DNA from: Clostridia bacterium
GTDB taxonomy: Bacteria > Bacillota > Clostridia > Oscillospirales > Acutalibacteraceae
Length of the DNA: 64,000 bases
Assembly: GCA_017416485.1 (NCBI GenBank)
Contig: JAFQCH010000016.1
Span: 1 to 64,000 of the forward strand
Reading direction: 5' to 3'
Position numbers and translations under genes: made by a program. Of this stretch, positions 9,573 to 18,590 are shown in pieces (position 1 is the stretch's first letter; each line of letters opens with the position of its first letter). The notes below the pieces were generated by a model that worked only from the letters and a program-made list of their open reading frames with translations, did not search any database and was not told the origin of the DNA.

Positions 9573-11975
9573 ATGGACACCTTTGCACAGAGATTCAAAA
9601 TTGATGCAACCCCTCTTTGCCCCGCAAAAAATGTTTTTGTGAAGGGCAACACAAGATTTTCCGTCATCACCGACCGTTTACTGCGCGTGGAAGTGCAGGA
9701 AGACGGAAAATTCTGCGACGAAGCCACGCAGAGTGTATGGCACCGCGATTTTGCGGACCCCACGGTCAAGGTTTTTGAAATTGCCGACACCGTGCAGATC
9801 CGCACCGCAAAAGTGACTTTTGTCTACTCCATGAAAGCACAAAAAATGCAATATATCACCCTTGCAGGCGGCAAAATCGTGCGCGATTTCAACAAAGGCA
9901 ACCTCAAGGGCACCTGCCGTACTCTCGACATCACAGCCGGTATCATCACCCTCACCGACGGTGTTTGTTCCAAAAACGGTGTGGCACTGCTGGATGACAG
10001 CACCACCCTTGTTATGAAAGAAGACGGCACCATTCTGCCCCGCGATAACAAGGAAAGCGATGTTTATTACTTTGCCTACGGCAACGATTACATCGGTGCC
10101 ACCACCGATCTTTATAAACTCACGGGTAATGTACCGCTGATTCCACGTTATGCCCTTTCCAACTGGTGGAGCCGATATAAGGCATACACGCAGGACGAAT
10201 ATCTGTCGCTTATGGATCGTTTCAAGGAAGAAAAAATCCCCGTAACGGTTGCCACGGTCGATATGGACTGGCACTGGGTCAACATCAAAAAGAAATTCGG
10301 CAAGGATAGCCACAAGCCCGGCTTCCATCGTAACTTCATGGAATATGTGTATGACGTATGGTCAACGGGCTGGACGGGTTACAGCTTCAACACCGAACTG
10401 TTCCCCGACCCCGATGCCTTCCTCAAAAAACTCAAGGACGACGGCTACCGCGTGACCTTCAACATCCATCCGTCCATGGGTGTGCGTTGGTTTGAAGATC
10501 AGTACGAAGAAATGGCAAAGGCGATGGATATCGACCCCGCAAGCAAAAAAGCGGTTGCATTCGACATCACAAACAAGCGTTTTATTGAAAATTATTTCGA
10601 TATTCTCCACCGTCCTTATGAAGAAAAGGGCGTTGATTTCTGGTGGATCGACTGGCAGCAGGGCAAAAACACTGCTGTCAAGGGTCTTGACCCGCTGTGG
10701 GCACTCAACCACTATCATTTCCTCGACAATGCCAAGCACGGCAACCGTCCGCTGATTCTGTCCCGTTTCTGCGGTGCAGGCAGCCAGCGTTATCCCCTCG
10801 GCTTCAGCGGCGACACCACCCAAACATGGAAGAGCCTTGACTTCCAGCCGGGCTTTACCGCCACCGCTTCCAACATCGCTTATCCGTGGTGGAGCCACGA
10901 TATCGGCGGTCACTGCATGGGTAAAAAGGACGACGAACTCTATGTCCGCTGGGTGCAGCTCGGTGTGTTCAGCCCCATCATGCGCCTGCATTCCACCAAC
11001 AACGAATTTGCAGGCAAGGAGCCTTGGAACTACAGCGGTCCTGCCGCCAAAGCCGCAACAAACGCACTGCGCCTGCGCCACAAGCTGCTGCCCTACATCT
11101 ACACCATGAACTACCGCACCCACAGCGATTGCAGAGCCATCTGCGAGCCGATGTACTACGCATATCCCAAGGATGAAAATGCCTACAACTGCAAGAATGA
11201 ATTCTTCTTCGGAACCGAAATCATTGTAGCTCCCATCACTGAACACACTGCCGACAAGACCAACCTTGCAGGGGTCAACGTGTGGATTCCCGAAGGCAGA
11301 TATACCGACATTTTTACCGACCGCATCTATTCGGGCAATCGTTTTGTCAAGATGTACCGCGATATCGACACCATTCCCGTGCTTGCAAAACAGGGTGCGA
11401 TCATTCCCATGAGCACCAACGACACCGAAAACGATTGCACCAACCCCGCCGAAATGGATATTCTTATCTACCGCGGCAACAACTCGTTTACCATGTATGA
11501 GGATGACGGCGAAACCCTCAACTACAAAAACGGGGCTTTCTTCAAAACCGCATTCACCGTCAGCGAAGACGGCAACAAGGTCACCTTCCTTGCACAGAAG
11601 GCAGAGGGTGAAGACAGCATTGTTCCGACCGAAAGAACCTATCACTTTATGTTCAAGGATGTTGTCAGTGCGGATGTAATCGTCACCGTGGACGGCAAGC
11701 GCGCAAAGAGCGCTGTTTCCAAGTGCGGTAAGGGTATCTGTGTCACCGTCACTGCCAAGGCAGGTGCCAAAGTCAAGGTCATGCTCAGTGATTGCGTATA
11801 TCTTACCAACGAAGACGAAAAGCCACTGCTTGTGCGCACCATTTCCAAATTCCAGATGTCCACCGACCGCAAGGGCATGGTTTTCAACGGCTTCGTCAAC
11901 GGCAAAAAGAAACAGCTCAATGTCAACGACGATTTTGCAGGCCCGATTGAGGAAATCAAGAACCTGCACAGATGA
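9573..11975 (+). CDS. Glycoside hydrolase family 31 (alpha-glucosidase/alpha-xylosidase type)
   Basis: An 800-residue cytoplasmic enzyme without signal peptide. It has the GH31 N-terminal beta-sandwich, a catalytic barrel with DMDWHW near residue 229, the nucleophile region DFWWIDWQQG near residue 359, the acid/base region GFSGDTTQTW near residue 413 and PWWSHDIGGH, then beta-domains. The nucleophile segment differs from the WNDMNE form of classical alpha-glucosidases and matches a less studied GH31 branch. The start ATG follows AGGGAG; the open frame runs further upstream but lacks a site there. It is divergent from the glucan synthase gene, suggesting a shared sugar theme. Exact substrate cannot be read from sequence. 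Confidence 0.92.
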   Translation: MDTFAQRFKIDATPLCPAKNVFVKGNTRFSVITDRLLRVEVQEDGKFCDEATQSVWHRDFADPTVKVFEIADTVQIRTAKVTFVYSMKAQKMQYITLAGGKIVRDFNKGNLKGTCRTLDITAGIITLTDGVCSKNGVALLDDSTTLVMKEDGTILPRDNKESDVYYFAYGNDYIGATTDLYKLTGNVPLIPRYALSNWWSRYKAYTQDEYLSLMDRFKEEKIPVTVATVDMDWHWVNIKKKFGKDSHKPGFHRNFMEYVYDVWSTGWTGYSFNTELFPDPDAFLKKLKDDGYRVTFNIHPSMGVRWFEDQYEEMAKAMDIDPASKKAVAFDITNKRFIENYFDILHRPYEEKGVDFWWIDWQQGKNTAVKGLDPLWALNHYHFLDNAKHGNRPLILSRFCGAGSQRYPLGFSGDTTQTWKSLDFQPGFTATASNIAYPWWSHDIGGHCMGKKDDELYVRWVQLGVFSPIMRLHSTNNEFAGKEPWNYSGPAAKAATNALRLRHKLLPYIYTMNYRTHSDCRAICEPMYYAYPKDENAYNCKNEFFFGTEIIVAPITEHTADKTNLAGVNVWIPEGRYTDIFTDRIYSGNRFVKMYRDIDTIPVLAKQGAIIPMSTNDTENDCTNPAEMDILIYRGNNSFTMYEDDGETLNYKNGAFFKTAFTVSEDGNKVTFLAQKAEGEDSIVPTERTYHFMFKDVVSADVIVTVDGKRAKSAVSKCGKGICVTVTAKAGAKVKVMLSDCVYLTNEDEKPLLVRTISKFQMSTDRKGMVFNGFVNGKKKQLNVNDDFAGPIEEIKNLHR

Positions 11976-12047
11976 ACAAATTTAAGACAAAATAATAGAA
12001 AAGTGTCTGTAATTAAGAATATCAACTGAAATTCAACACCGAAATTC

Positions 12048-12099
12048 TTGCAAAAACACGGCTTCTTGTGCTATACTCGGCAACAGGAAGCCGTGTTTT
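12048..12099 (+). promoter_or_regulatory. Promoter with a long inverted repeat around the -10 box
   Basis: TTGCAA (12048-12053), 18 nt, TATACT (12072-12077). The inverted repeat AAACACGGCTTC (12054-12065) / GAAGCCGTGTTT (12087-12098) straddles the -10 element. It may be the operator of the XRE-type protein encoded next, or serve as a terminator of the GH31 transcript. Confidence 0.6.
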
Positions 12100-12128
12100 G
12101 TAAAACAGAGGAGAGAGGGTGTGAAAAG

Positions 12129-13214
12129 ATGAATGATTACAAATTCGGCAATTTTGTCTGCACCTTGCGTGAGCAAAAAGGGATAACACAGGCAGAACTT
12201 GCCCAGCAGCTTTCTGTCACCCCTGCGGCTGTTTCCAAATGGGAAAACGGTGAAAGCAAACCTCGTATTGAAACCCTGTTCACACTTGCAGAAATTCTGG
12301 GTGTCAGTGCACAGGAACTGATGAACGGGGAATGTGAGCCCACACAGGAAAGCGAAGAAGAACGCAGACGAAGACGCAAAAAGGAATTTGTCGGGCATAT
12401 TGATGTTTTTCTGACCTCGGGTGTTCGCTGGCGAAGAAGCAAAGCCGATATGACAGATTGGGTGCTTTCATTGCTGCCGCTTCTTGCTTTTTTGTTGCTC
12501 ATTATATTGCGTGCAAACCTTGTTGCAGATTTGCAGAATGTACAGCAGATGTTTCCCGTACTGGCGGTTGCACTGTTGGCTCCGACGGTCATTTTGATTG
12601 TGCTATCTCTGTTTGTTTTCCGTGATGTGATCGGAAAGGGGCGCAGCTTTGGTTACAAAAAGCAAGGGCTGGTGGTCATTGACTGCAAAACGGGGGAGAA
12701 TGCCTCCAATAAACAACTGATTCTGCGTAACCTTTTTTTCTTCTTGTTTCTGTTTGATGACTTTGTGATTGATGCAACGGGGCAAGGGCTGGGGGATCGC
12801 ATAACCGGAACCTGTGTTGTGTTTCAGGATCAGTTGGACGATTTTGTGCATTCGGATTATGTGCCTGCCGCTTCACCGATTTTGTACGGAAATACGAAAA
12901 AAGATAAAAGAAAAATACAATTCAAAGCTGTTTGGTTCGCTGTGGTGATGGTATTTCTGTTGAGCATGTTTTTTGTGCTAAGGTCCATTGTCGGCAATGC
13001 TCCGTTCCGTGAGGCGGCAACCGAATATCTGATAAACAGCGAAACCGGACGCCGGTTGCATGTGCAGGAAGACGAAGTGCAACTTGCATCGTCCACAGTA
13101 AAAGCGGACGATGCAACGGTCATATTGGCAGTCGGTGAACAGCGGTTTACGGTCATTTGTCATAAAGAAAATGACAAATGGGTCGCCTGTGCGGATTGCA
13201 CGGAGCTTGAATAA
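12129..13214 (+). CDS. XRE-family HTH regulator fused to an RDD-type membrane domain
   Basis: A 361-residue protein. Residues 1-65 are a lambda-repressor-like helix-turn-helix (VTPAAVSKWENGESKPRIET). After a basic linker (EERRRRRKKE) come predicted membrane segments near residues 110-130 and 145-165, an RDD-like region with the motif DQLDDFV, and another segment near 265-285 followed by an extracytoplasmic tail. It is likely a membrane-anchored transcription regulator; the signal is unknown. The start ATG follows GAGGAGAGAGGG. A palindrome at its promoter suggests autoregulation. The RDD assignment is weaker than the HTH assignment. Confidence 0.8.
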   Translation: MNDYKFGNFVCTLREQKGITQAELAQQLSVTPAAVSKWENGESKPRIETLFTLAEILGVSAQELMNGECEPTQESEEERRRRRKKEFVGHIDVFLTSGVRWRRSKADMTDWVLSLLPLLAFLLLIILRANLVADLQNVQQMFPVLAVALLAPTVILIVLSLFVFRDVIGKGRSFGYKKQGLVVIDCKTGENASNKQLILRNLFFFLFLFDDFVIDATGQGLGDRITGTCVVFQDQLDDFVHSDYVPAASPILYGNTKKDKRKIQFKAVWFAVVMVFLLSMFFVLRSIVGNAPFREAATEYLINSETGRRLHVQEDEVQLASSTVKADDATVILAVGEQRFTVICHKENDKWVACADCTELE

Positions 13215-13219
13215 CGTGA

Positions 13220-13245
13220 AAAGGACGGGAATCCGTCCTTTTTTG
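13220..13245 (+). terminator. Rho-independent terminator
   Basis: AAGGACGG, loop GAAT, CCGTCCTT, then T residues, directly after the XRE/RDD gene. Confidence 0.85.
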
Positions 13246-13298
13246 TTGCAACACCGTCCTATTCTTTACCCTTGTCCGATTCAGGTAAAAATTTCCTC

Positions 13299-13351
13299 TT
13301 TACAAACGAACAAATGTTTGTTAAAATGCCTTCTGTAAGAACATTTGTTCG
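13299..13351 (+). promoter_or_regulatory. SOS promoter with two LexA boxes
   Basis: The promoter is TTTACA (13299-13304), 17 nt, TAAAAT (13322-13327). A Bacillus-type LexA box CGAACAAATGTTTG (13307-13320) fills the spacer. A second box, AGAACATTTGTTCG (13338-13351), covers the expected transcription start. Each has one mismatch to CGAAC-N4-GTTCG. Confidence 0.85.
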
Positions 13352-13372
13352 ATAAAATGGGAGTGAAATTTG

Positions 13373-14662
13373 ATGCGAACCATTCTGCATGCAGACCTCA
13401 ACAGCTGTTATGCGTCCGTGGAATGTGCCGTGCATCCCGAATACAGGGGTGTGCCGCTTGCGGTCGGCGGTGAAAAGGAGCTGCGCCACGGCATTATTCT
13501 TGCAAAAAACGAAGAAGCAAAAAAGATGGGGGTCAAAACGGGGGAGGCCATCTGGCAGGCACAGCAGAAATGTCCGCACCTTGTGGTGGTGCCGCCGCAT
13601 TTTGAATTGTATAAGGAATATTGCGACAAGGCACGCTCAATTTATCTGCAGTATTCGGATATGGTGGAATCCTTCGGTCCCGATGAATGCTGGCTGGATG
13701 TCACGGGGAGCCGGAATTTGTTCGGCGACGGTGAGAAAATTGCCCACATCATCCGCAACCGCATTAAAACGGAGTTGGATATCACCGTTTCGGTGGGGGT
13801 ATCGTGGAATAAGGTGTTTGCCAAATTCGGCAGTGACTACAAAAAGCCCGATGCCGTAACGGTTATCACCGAAGAAAACTACCGCGATATCGTATGGCCG
13901 TGCCCCGTGTCGGATCTGCTTTTTGTCGGCCCTGCCACCACAAGAAGGCTGCATAACGGCGGCATTTACACCATCGGTGACATTGCCCAAAGCGGCCTGC
14001 AGCATATGCACAATGCACTCGGCAAAAACGGCATTGCGCTTTTTTATGCTGCCAGCGGACAGGATTGCAGCCCTGTCAAAAAATATTATGAGGCCGAGCC
14101 CATCAAATCCGTCGGCAATTCCACCACACCGCCAAGGGATCTGCGCAATCTGCAGGATGCACGGCTTGTGCTTTACAGCCTTTCGGATACGGTGGCCAAG
14201 CGATTGCGTACCTACGGGCTTGCCTGCACGGGGGTGCAGATTCATCTTCGCGATACCAATCTGTTTACCCTTGAACGGCAGAAGCAGTTTGATCGTCCCG
14301 TCGTCACATCGTATGAAATCTGCAACGCAGGGCTTGCATTGCTCAATGCGCATTGGAATTTTCAGACACCGCTTCGCAGCATCGGTATCCGCGGCATCAA
14401 CCTTGTGCCTGCTCCAAAAACAATGCAGATGAGCCTTTTTACGGAAGAAAGACGCATACAAAATAAGCAGGTACTGGAGGTCACGGCAGAAAAAATCCGT
14501 GATCGCTACGGCAAGGAAAGCATCTGCAGAGCCGTTATTTTGTCGGATGCTGTGCTCGGGCAGGTCAACAAGGCGAGTGTGCAGCCGATTCCCTTTGCCG
14601 CCGCCATGCACCGTGAGCAAAGAGAGGAGTTCAGGCGGCAGGAGCTTTGCACAAAGGTGTAG
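13373..14662 (+). CDS. dinB: Y-family DNA polymerase (DNA polymerase IV/DinB type)
   Basis: A 429-residue translesion polymerase. The N-terminal catalytic core shows HADLNSCYASVE, with the first metal-binding Asp, and SFGPDECWLDVTGS, with the catalytic Asp-Glu pair. Fingers, thumb and little-finger regions follow. Near residue 353 the motif QMSLF fits a sliding-clamp binding site. It copies past damaged bases at low fidelity. The ATG at 13373 is preferred, with GGGAG 9 nt upstream; a TTG lies just before it. Two LexA boxes in the promoter show SOS control directly. Confidence 0.93.
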   Translation: MRTILHADLNSCYASVECAVHPEYRGVPLAVGGEKELRHGIILAKNEEAKKMGVKTGEAIWQAQQKCPHLVVVPPHFELYKEYCDKARSIYLQYSDMVESFGPDECWLDVTGSRNLFGDGEKIAHIIRNRIKTELDITVSVGVSWNKVFAKFGSDYKKPDAVTVITEENYRDIVWPCPVSDLLFVGPATTRRLHNGGIYTIGDIAQSGLQHMHNALGKNGIALFYAASGQDCSPVKKYYEAEPIKSVGNSTTPPRDLRNLQDARLVLYSLSDTVAKRLRTYGLACTGVQIHLRDTNLFTLERQKQFDRPVVTSYEICNAGLALLNAHWNFQTPLRSIGIRGINLVPAPKTMQMSLFTEERRIQNKQVLEVTAEKIRDRYGKESICRAVILSDAVLGQVNKASVQPIPFAAAMHREQREEFRRQELCTKV

Positions 14663-14674
14663 CGGTCGTGGTTG

Positions 14675-14746
14675 TTGACAAGCTGTGCCAAAAAATGTAT
14701 AATGGCGCTGAAAATAAACTCCGTACCGATTTTGCAAGGGTACGGA
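14675..14746 (+). promoter_or_regulatory. Promoter and leader hairpin of the RNA methyltransferase gene
   Basis: TTGACA (14675-14680), 17 nt, TATAAT (14698-14703). The leader contains a CCGTACC/GGGTACGG hairpin (about 14720-14746) just before the AAAGGAG ribosome-binding site. Confidence 0.8.
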
Positions 14747-14762
14747 CAAAGGAGAAAAAGCT

Positions 14763-15875
14763 ATGTTTCGTTTTTGTGTCCCGTGTCTGTTGGGGCTCGA
14801 GGGGCTGATTGCCGATGAACTGCGCAATATCGGCGCTTCGGAAGTCAATGCCGAAAACGGCAGAGTGCTGTTTTCAGGCGATGCCGCCATTCTGGCGAGG
14901 GCGAATATCTGCTGCCGCTATGCCGAGCGCATTCAGGTGTTTGTTGGCTCGTTTGAAGCACATTCGTTTGAAGACCTGTTTCAGGGAACAAAGGCTCTGC
15001 CGTGGGAGGAATGGATCGGCAAAAACGATGCCTTCCCCGTCAAGGGCTATTCGCTCAATTCCGATCTGTTCAGCGTCAGCGACTGTCAGGCAATCATCAA
15101 AAAAGCAGTTGTTGAAAGACTTAAATTGCGTTATCGTATTCCGTGGTTTGAAGAAACGGGTGCACTGTATCAGATTCAGTTTTCCATTATGAAAAATGTG
15201 GTGTCGCTGCTCATTGACACCTCTGGCTACGGGCTTCACAAGCGCGGCTACCGTCCTGCCGCCAATGCCGCACCGCTGAAGGAAACGCTTGCGGCATCGC
15301 TTTGCAATATTTCAAGACTTCGTCCCTATCATACGCTGTATGATCCCATGTGCGGTTCGGGCACCATTCTTGTGGAAGGTGCGCTCATGGCGCGCAATAT
15401 TGCGCCGGGGCTTAAACGGCATTTTACCGCCGAAAAGTGGTCGCAGGTACCTGCCGCAATCTGGAAAGATGAACGCGAGCGCGCGAAAGTCGCCGAAAAG
15501 CCCGATGAACCCTTTGAAGCCTTCGGTTCGGATATTGACGAAAATGCCCTCAAAATTGCCAAAGAAAATGCCCTGCGTGCAGGCGTTGCCGATTGCATTC
15601 ATCTGACAAAAAAGGATCTGCGTGATTTTGCACCTGAGAGTGAACGCGGTACGCTCATCGTCAATCCCCCTTACGGCGAACGCCTGCTCGATGCCGAAAA
15701 TGCAAGAAAACTGTATGTCGACATGGGCAAGCTCTTTGTGCCGAAAAAGGGATGGAGTTATACCGTCATTACTGCCGACGATGAATTCGAGCGTTGTTTC
15801 GGCAGAAAAGCAGATAAGCGCAGAAAACTCTATAACGGCATGATCAAATGCCAGGTTTATATGTATTTTAAATAA
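14763..15875 (+). CDS. RlmL/YpsC-type class I rRNA methyltransferase
   Basis: A 370-residue protein with an N-terminal THUMP-like RNA-binding region (about 1-160) and a C-terminal Rossmann methyltransferase. It has YDPMCGSGTILVE (S-adenosylmethionine site, near 196-208) and the catalytic NPPYGERL motif near 301. The family (N-terminal half of E. coli RlmL; B. subtilis YpsC) makes N2-methylguanine in 23S rRNA. Start follows AAAGGAG. It has its own promoter. Confidence 0.9.
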   Translation: MFRFCVPCLLGLEGLIADELRNIGASEVNAENGRVLFSGDAAILARANICCRYAERIQVFVGSFEAHSFEDLFQGTKALPWEEWIGKNDAFPVKGYSLNSDLFSVSDCQAIIKKAVVERLKLRYRIPWFEETGALYQIQFSIMKNVVSLLIDTSGYGLHKRGYRPAANAAPLKETLAASLCNISRLRPYHTLYDPMCGSGTILVEGALMARNIAPGLKRHFTAEKWSQVPAAIWKDERERAKVAEKPDEPFEAFGSDIDENALKIAKENALRAGVADCIHLTKKDLRDFAPESERGTLIVNPPYGERLLDAENARKLYVDMGKLFVPKKGWSYTVITADDEFERCFGRKADKRRKLYNGMIKCQVYMYFK

Positions 15876-15926
15876 AATACAATCCCAAAATTTGTAAAAC
15901 TTTTTATGTTTTTGCAAAAATAACAC

Positions 15927-15955
15927 TTGCAAAATGCTTTTGTTTGTGCTATTAT
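15927..15955 (+). promoter_or_regulatory. Promoter of rplS
   Basis: TTGCAA (15927-15932), 17 nt, TATTAT (15950-15955). Confidence 0.75.
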
Positions 15956-15961
15956 ATTACA

Positions 15962-16066
15962 GCGTTATGAGCGTGGGAGTCCACCCACGGCGAGATGTAC
16001 GCAAAAAGTACTGAAACGGACGGTCCTCTGTTTTCGAACACGAACGTCTGATAATGAAACGGAGGA
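15962..16066 (+). promoter_or_regulatory. Structured rplS leader (probable L19 leader)
   Basis: The roughly 110-nt leader of rplS holds hairpins CGTGGG/CCCACG, GTAC/GTAC around GCAAAAA, and GGACG/CGTCT. A ribosomal protein L19 leader motif is known in Firmicutes, so autogenous control by L19 is likely. The match to that family was judged by position and folding only. Confidence 0.5.
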
Positions 16067-16073
16067 TATTAAA

Positions 16074-16418
16074 ATGGACGCACTCAAACTTGTTGCTCAG
16101 TCGAGCCTCAAAGCAGAACTGCCTGAAGTAGTAGTCGGTGACACTGTTCGTGTTCACGTCAAGATCCGCGAAGGCAACAAAGAAAGAATCCAGGTATTTG
16201 AAGGCACCGTTATCGCTCGCAAGGGCAGCGGCGTTTCCGAAACCTTCACGGTTCGCAGACTTTCCTACGGCGTAGGCGTAGAAAGAGTTTTCCCCATCCA
16301 CAGCCCCAACGTTGCTAAGGTTGAAACCATCCGTCACGGCCGTGTCCGCAGAGCGAAGCTGTATTATCTTCGCGGCAGAGTCGGTAAGGCTGCTAAGGTC
16401 AAGGAACTCATCAAGTAA
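16074..16418 (+). CDS. rplS: Ribosomal protein bL19
   Basis: A 114-residue protein with the L19 signature throughout ([23 protein letters not shown], given in part; [29 protein letters not shown]). It lies at the 30S-50S interface of the ribosome. The start ATG at 16074 follows GGAGG. The long leader suggests autogenous regulation. Confidence 0.98.
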   Translation: MDALKLVAQSSLKAELPEVVVGDTVRVHVKIREGNKERIQVFEGTVIARKGSGVSETFTVRRLSYGVGVERVFPIHSPNVAKVETIRHGRVRRAKLYYLRGRVGKAAKVKELIK

Positions 16419-16436
16419 GTTGACTGCAAAAAGAGA

Positions 16437-16461
16437 AGGGGACAAGTATGTCCCCTTTTTT
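16437..16461 (+). terminator. Rho-independent terminator after rplS
   Basis: GGGGACA, loop AGTA, TGTCCCC, then six T. Confidence 0.9.
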
Positions 16462-16493
16462 ACTTATCTACCCATGAAAGCGGTGTAAGATTT

Positions 16494-17024
16494 ATGAAAA
16501 AAATCAACGAACTCTTTTATGAACTTGTATCTGTTCTTGTGCCTGCCATCACGGTCATTGCCATTTTGTTCACATTCTGTTTCCGCATGGTCGGTGTGTC
16601 GGGGGACTCCATGGACAACACCCTCGCAGACGGCGATTGGCTGCTTGTGATGCCCTATTACGGCGAACCCGATTACGGCGATATCATCATTTCCACGCAG
16701 GAAAACAGCCGCCATGAAAACATTGTCAAGCGCATTGTTGCCATGGAAGGTGACGTGGTTGACCGCGCAGAGGACGGAACTTTCCTTCGCAACGGTGAGG
16801 CGCTGGACGAAACGGCTTATATTATCAACGGCGATGTGTCGGGCAACCGCTACGGTTCGGCAACCTTCCCGCTGACCGTGCCCGAAAACTGCGTCTTTGT
16901 GCTTGGTGACAACCGTCCCATTTCGTTGGACAGCCGTTACAGCGATATCGGATTCATTCAGGAAGACTATCTGCTCGGCAAAGCCATCTGCCGTGTCAGC
17001 TCCGACTGGAATATTTACGAATAA
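16494..17024 (+). CDS. lepB: Signal peptidase I
   Basis: A 176-residue type I signal peptidase with one N-terminal membrane segment (about 13-33). The catalytic serine lies in SGDSM (Ser39) and the catalytic lysine in VKRIVA (Lys79); box E is GDNRPISLDSR. It cuts signal peptides of exported proteins such as the dockerin proteins of this window. The ribosome-binding site is weak. Confidence 0.95.
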   Translation: MKKINELFYELVSVLVPAITVIAILFTFCFRMVGVSGDSMDNTLADGDWLLVMPYYGEPDYGDIIISTQENSRHENIVKRIVAMEGDVVDRAEDGTFLRNGEALDETAYIINGDVSGNRYGSATFPLTVPENCVFVLGDNRPISLDSRYSDIGFIQEDYLLGKAICRVSSDWNIYE

Positions 17025-17030
17025 AATCAC

Positions 17031-17053
17031 AGCCGCCTCGTGCGGCTTTTTTT
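17031..17053 (+). terminator. Rho-independent terminator after lepB
   Basis: GCCGC, loop CTCGT, GCGGC, then seven T. Confidence 0.8.
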
Positions 17054-17077
17054 GAATAAGTAAGGAGGAAGAACGCA

Positions 17078-17956
17078 ATGGCTGATTCCCAGAAACAAAT
17101 CGTGCAGTGGTTTCCCGGCCACATGGCAAAAACCCGCAGACTCATTACCGAAAGTCTGTCTTCGGTGGATGCCGTGACGGAACTGCTTGATGCTCGCATC
17201 CCCGAGTCGAGCCGCAATCCGGAACTCGGCGAGATCATCGGCAAAAAGCCGCGCATCGTGCTGCTTAATAAATGCGACCTTGCAGACGAACAGGCAACCG
17301 CCGAATGGATCGCCCATTTTAAATCACAGGGCTGTGCGGCACTTGCCGTGGACTGCCGCAGCGGCAAAGGTCTCAATCAATACCGCAATACCGTCCGAAC
17401 CGTGCTTTCCGACCTTGTCAAACGCAACGAAGAACGCGGCATGGCTGGCAAGGCACTGCGCATTATGGTGGTCGGCATTCCCAATACGGGTAAATCCTCG
17501 TTCATCAACCGCATGGCAGGCTCGGCAAAGGCAAAGGTGGAAGACCGTGCGGGGGTGACGCGTCATAATCAATGGTTTTTCATCGGCGGCGGCATTGAAC
17601 TGCTCGACACCCCCGGTGTGTTGTGGCCGAAATTCGACGACCCCGCTGTCGGCGACAAGCTCGCTTTCACGGGCGGAGTCAAGGATGTGGTGCTTGATGT
17701 GGAATCCCTCGCCGTGCGTCTTTGCTCGATTCTTATGAAAGATTATCCCGACCGTCTGACAGAACGCTATAAAATCAAGGATTTTTCCGACTGCGAAGCA
17801 TGGGAAGTGCTTGAAATGATTGCCCGCAAGCGCGGCATGCTCATTTCAGGCGGCGAAGTCGATACCGAGCGTGCATCCATTATGCTGTTGGACGAACTGC
17901 GCGCAGGCAGACTCGGCAGACTGACATTTGAACGTCCCGACGGAGGTATTGTATGA
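17078..17956 (+). CDS. rbgA: Ribosome biogenesis GTPase RbgA (YlqF)
   Basis: A 292-residue circularly permuted GTPase. The order is G4 (NKCD, near 65), G1 (GIPNTGKSS, near 133) and G3 (DTPGVLWP, near 181). It begins with the family motif QWFPGHMAKT. It is needed for late assembly of the 50S subunit in Bacillus. Strong AAGGAGGAAG site. It overlaps rnhB by 4 nt, so the two are coupled. Confidence 0.95.
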   Translation: MADSQKQIVQWFPGHMAKTRRLITESLSSVDAVTELLDARIPESSRNPELGEIIGKKPRIVLLNKCDLADEQATAEWIAHFKSQGCAALAVDCRSGKGLNQYRNTVRTVLSDLVKRNEERGMAGKALRIMVVGIPNTGKSSFINRMAGSAKAKVEDRAGVTRHNQWFFIGGGIELLDTPGVLWPKFDDPAVGDKLAFTGGVKDVVLDVESLAVRLCSILMKDYPDRLTERYKIKDFSDCEAWEVLEMIARKRGMLISGGEVDTERASIMLLDELRAGRLGRLTFERPDGGIV

Positions 17957-18546
17957 CCTACGAAATTGAAAATATGCTGCGTGAAAAAGGCTATACCATG
18001 GTGTGCGGTGTGGACGAAGCAGGCAGAGGACCGCTTGCGGGTCCTGTGTTTGCCGCCGCCGTGATTCTGCCCGACGGTCTTGAAGACCTCGGCATCAACG
18101 ACAGCAAAAAAATCAGCGAGAAGAAACGCGAAAAGCTCTTTGATCTTATCTGCGAAAACGCCATTGCCTATTCCGTGGCAAGTGCGGACGAAAAGGAAAT
18201 TGACGAACTCAATATCCTCAATGCCACTTTCCTCGCTATGCGCCGTGCGGTCGAAAATCTGCCCGTCAAGCCCGATTATGTCCTCGTGGACGGCAATCGT
18301 TGTCCCAAAACGGGACTACCCGAAGAAGCGGTCGTCAAAGGGGATGCAAAATCCATTTCCATCGCCGCGGCTTCCATTCTCGCCAAGGTCAGCCGAGATC
18401 GTTACCTTGCCGAACTCGACAAAGAGTACCCCGAATATAAATTCCTGCAACACAAGGGCTACCCCACGGCACTGCATTACGAAATGATCCGTACCCACGG
18501 CATTTCCCCCGTGCACAGATTGAGTTTCTTAAAGAAAATGCACTGA
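17953..18546 (+). CDS. rnhB: Ribonuclease HII
   Basis: A 197-residue enzyme that cuts RNA in RNA-DNA hybrids and at single ribonucleotides. It shows CGVDEAGRGPLAGPV with the Asp-Glu active-site pair, INDSKKIS and the second catalytic Asp in DYVLVDGN. Start codon overlaps the rbgA stop (ATGA). The position behind rplS-lepB-rbgA is conserved in Firmicutes. Confidence 0.96.
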   Translation: MTYEIENMLREKGYTMVCGVDEAGRGPLAGPVFAAAVILPDGLEDLGINDSKKISEKKREKLFDLICENAIAYSVASADEKEIDELNILNATFLAMRRAVENLPVKPDYVLVDGNRCPKTGLPEEAVVKGDAKSISIAAASILAKVSRDRYLAELDKEYPEYKFLQHKGYPTALHYEMIRTHGISPVHRLSFLKKMH

Positions 18547-18555
18547 AAACAGTTG

Positions 18556-18584
18556 TTGACAGAATGCAAAAAGATTGTTATAAT
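18556..18584 (+). promoter_or_regulatory. Strong promoter of a small RNA gene
   Basis: TTGACA (18556-18561), 17 nt, TATAAT (18579-18584): consensus sigma-70 type. No reading frame follows. Confidence 0.88.
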
Positions 18585-18590
18585 ATAAAT

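Noticed and set aside
10362..11969. Minus-strand open frame of 535 codons
   Set aside because: Shadow of the GH31 gene, for which catalytic motifs are clear.
16034..16048. CGAACACGAACG as a possible LexA box in the rplS leader
   Set aside because: It lacks the inverted half-site GTTCG and is better explained as part of a leader hairpin.
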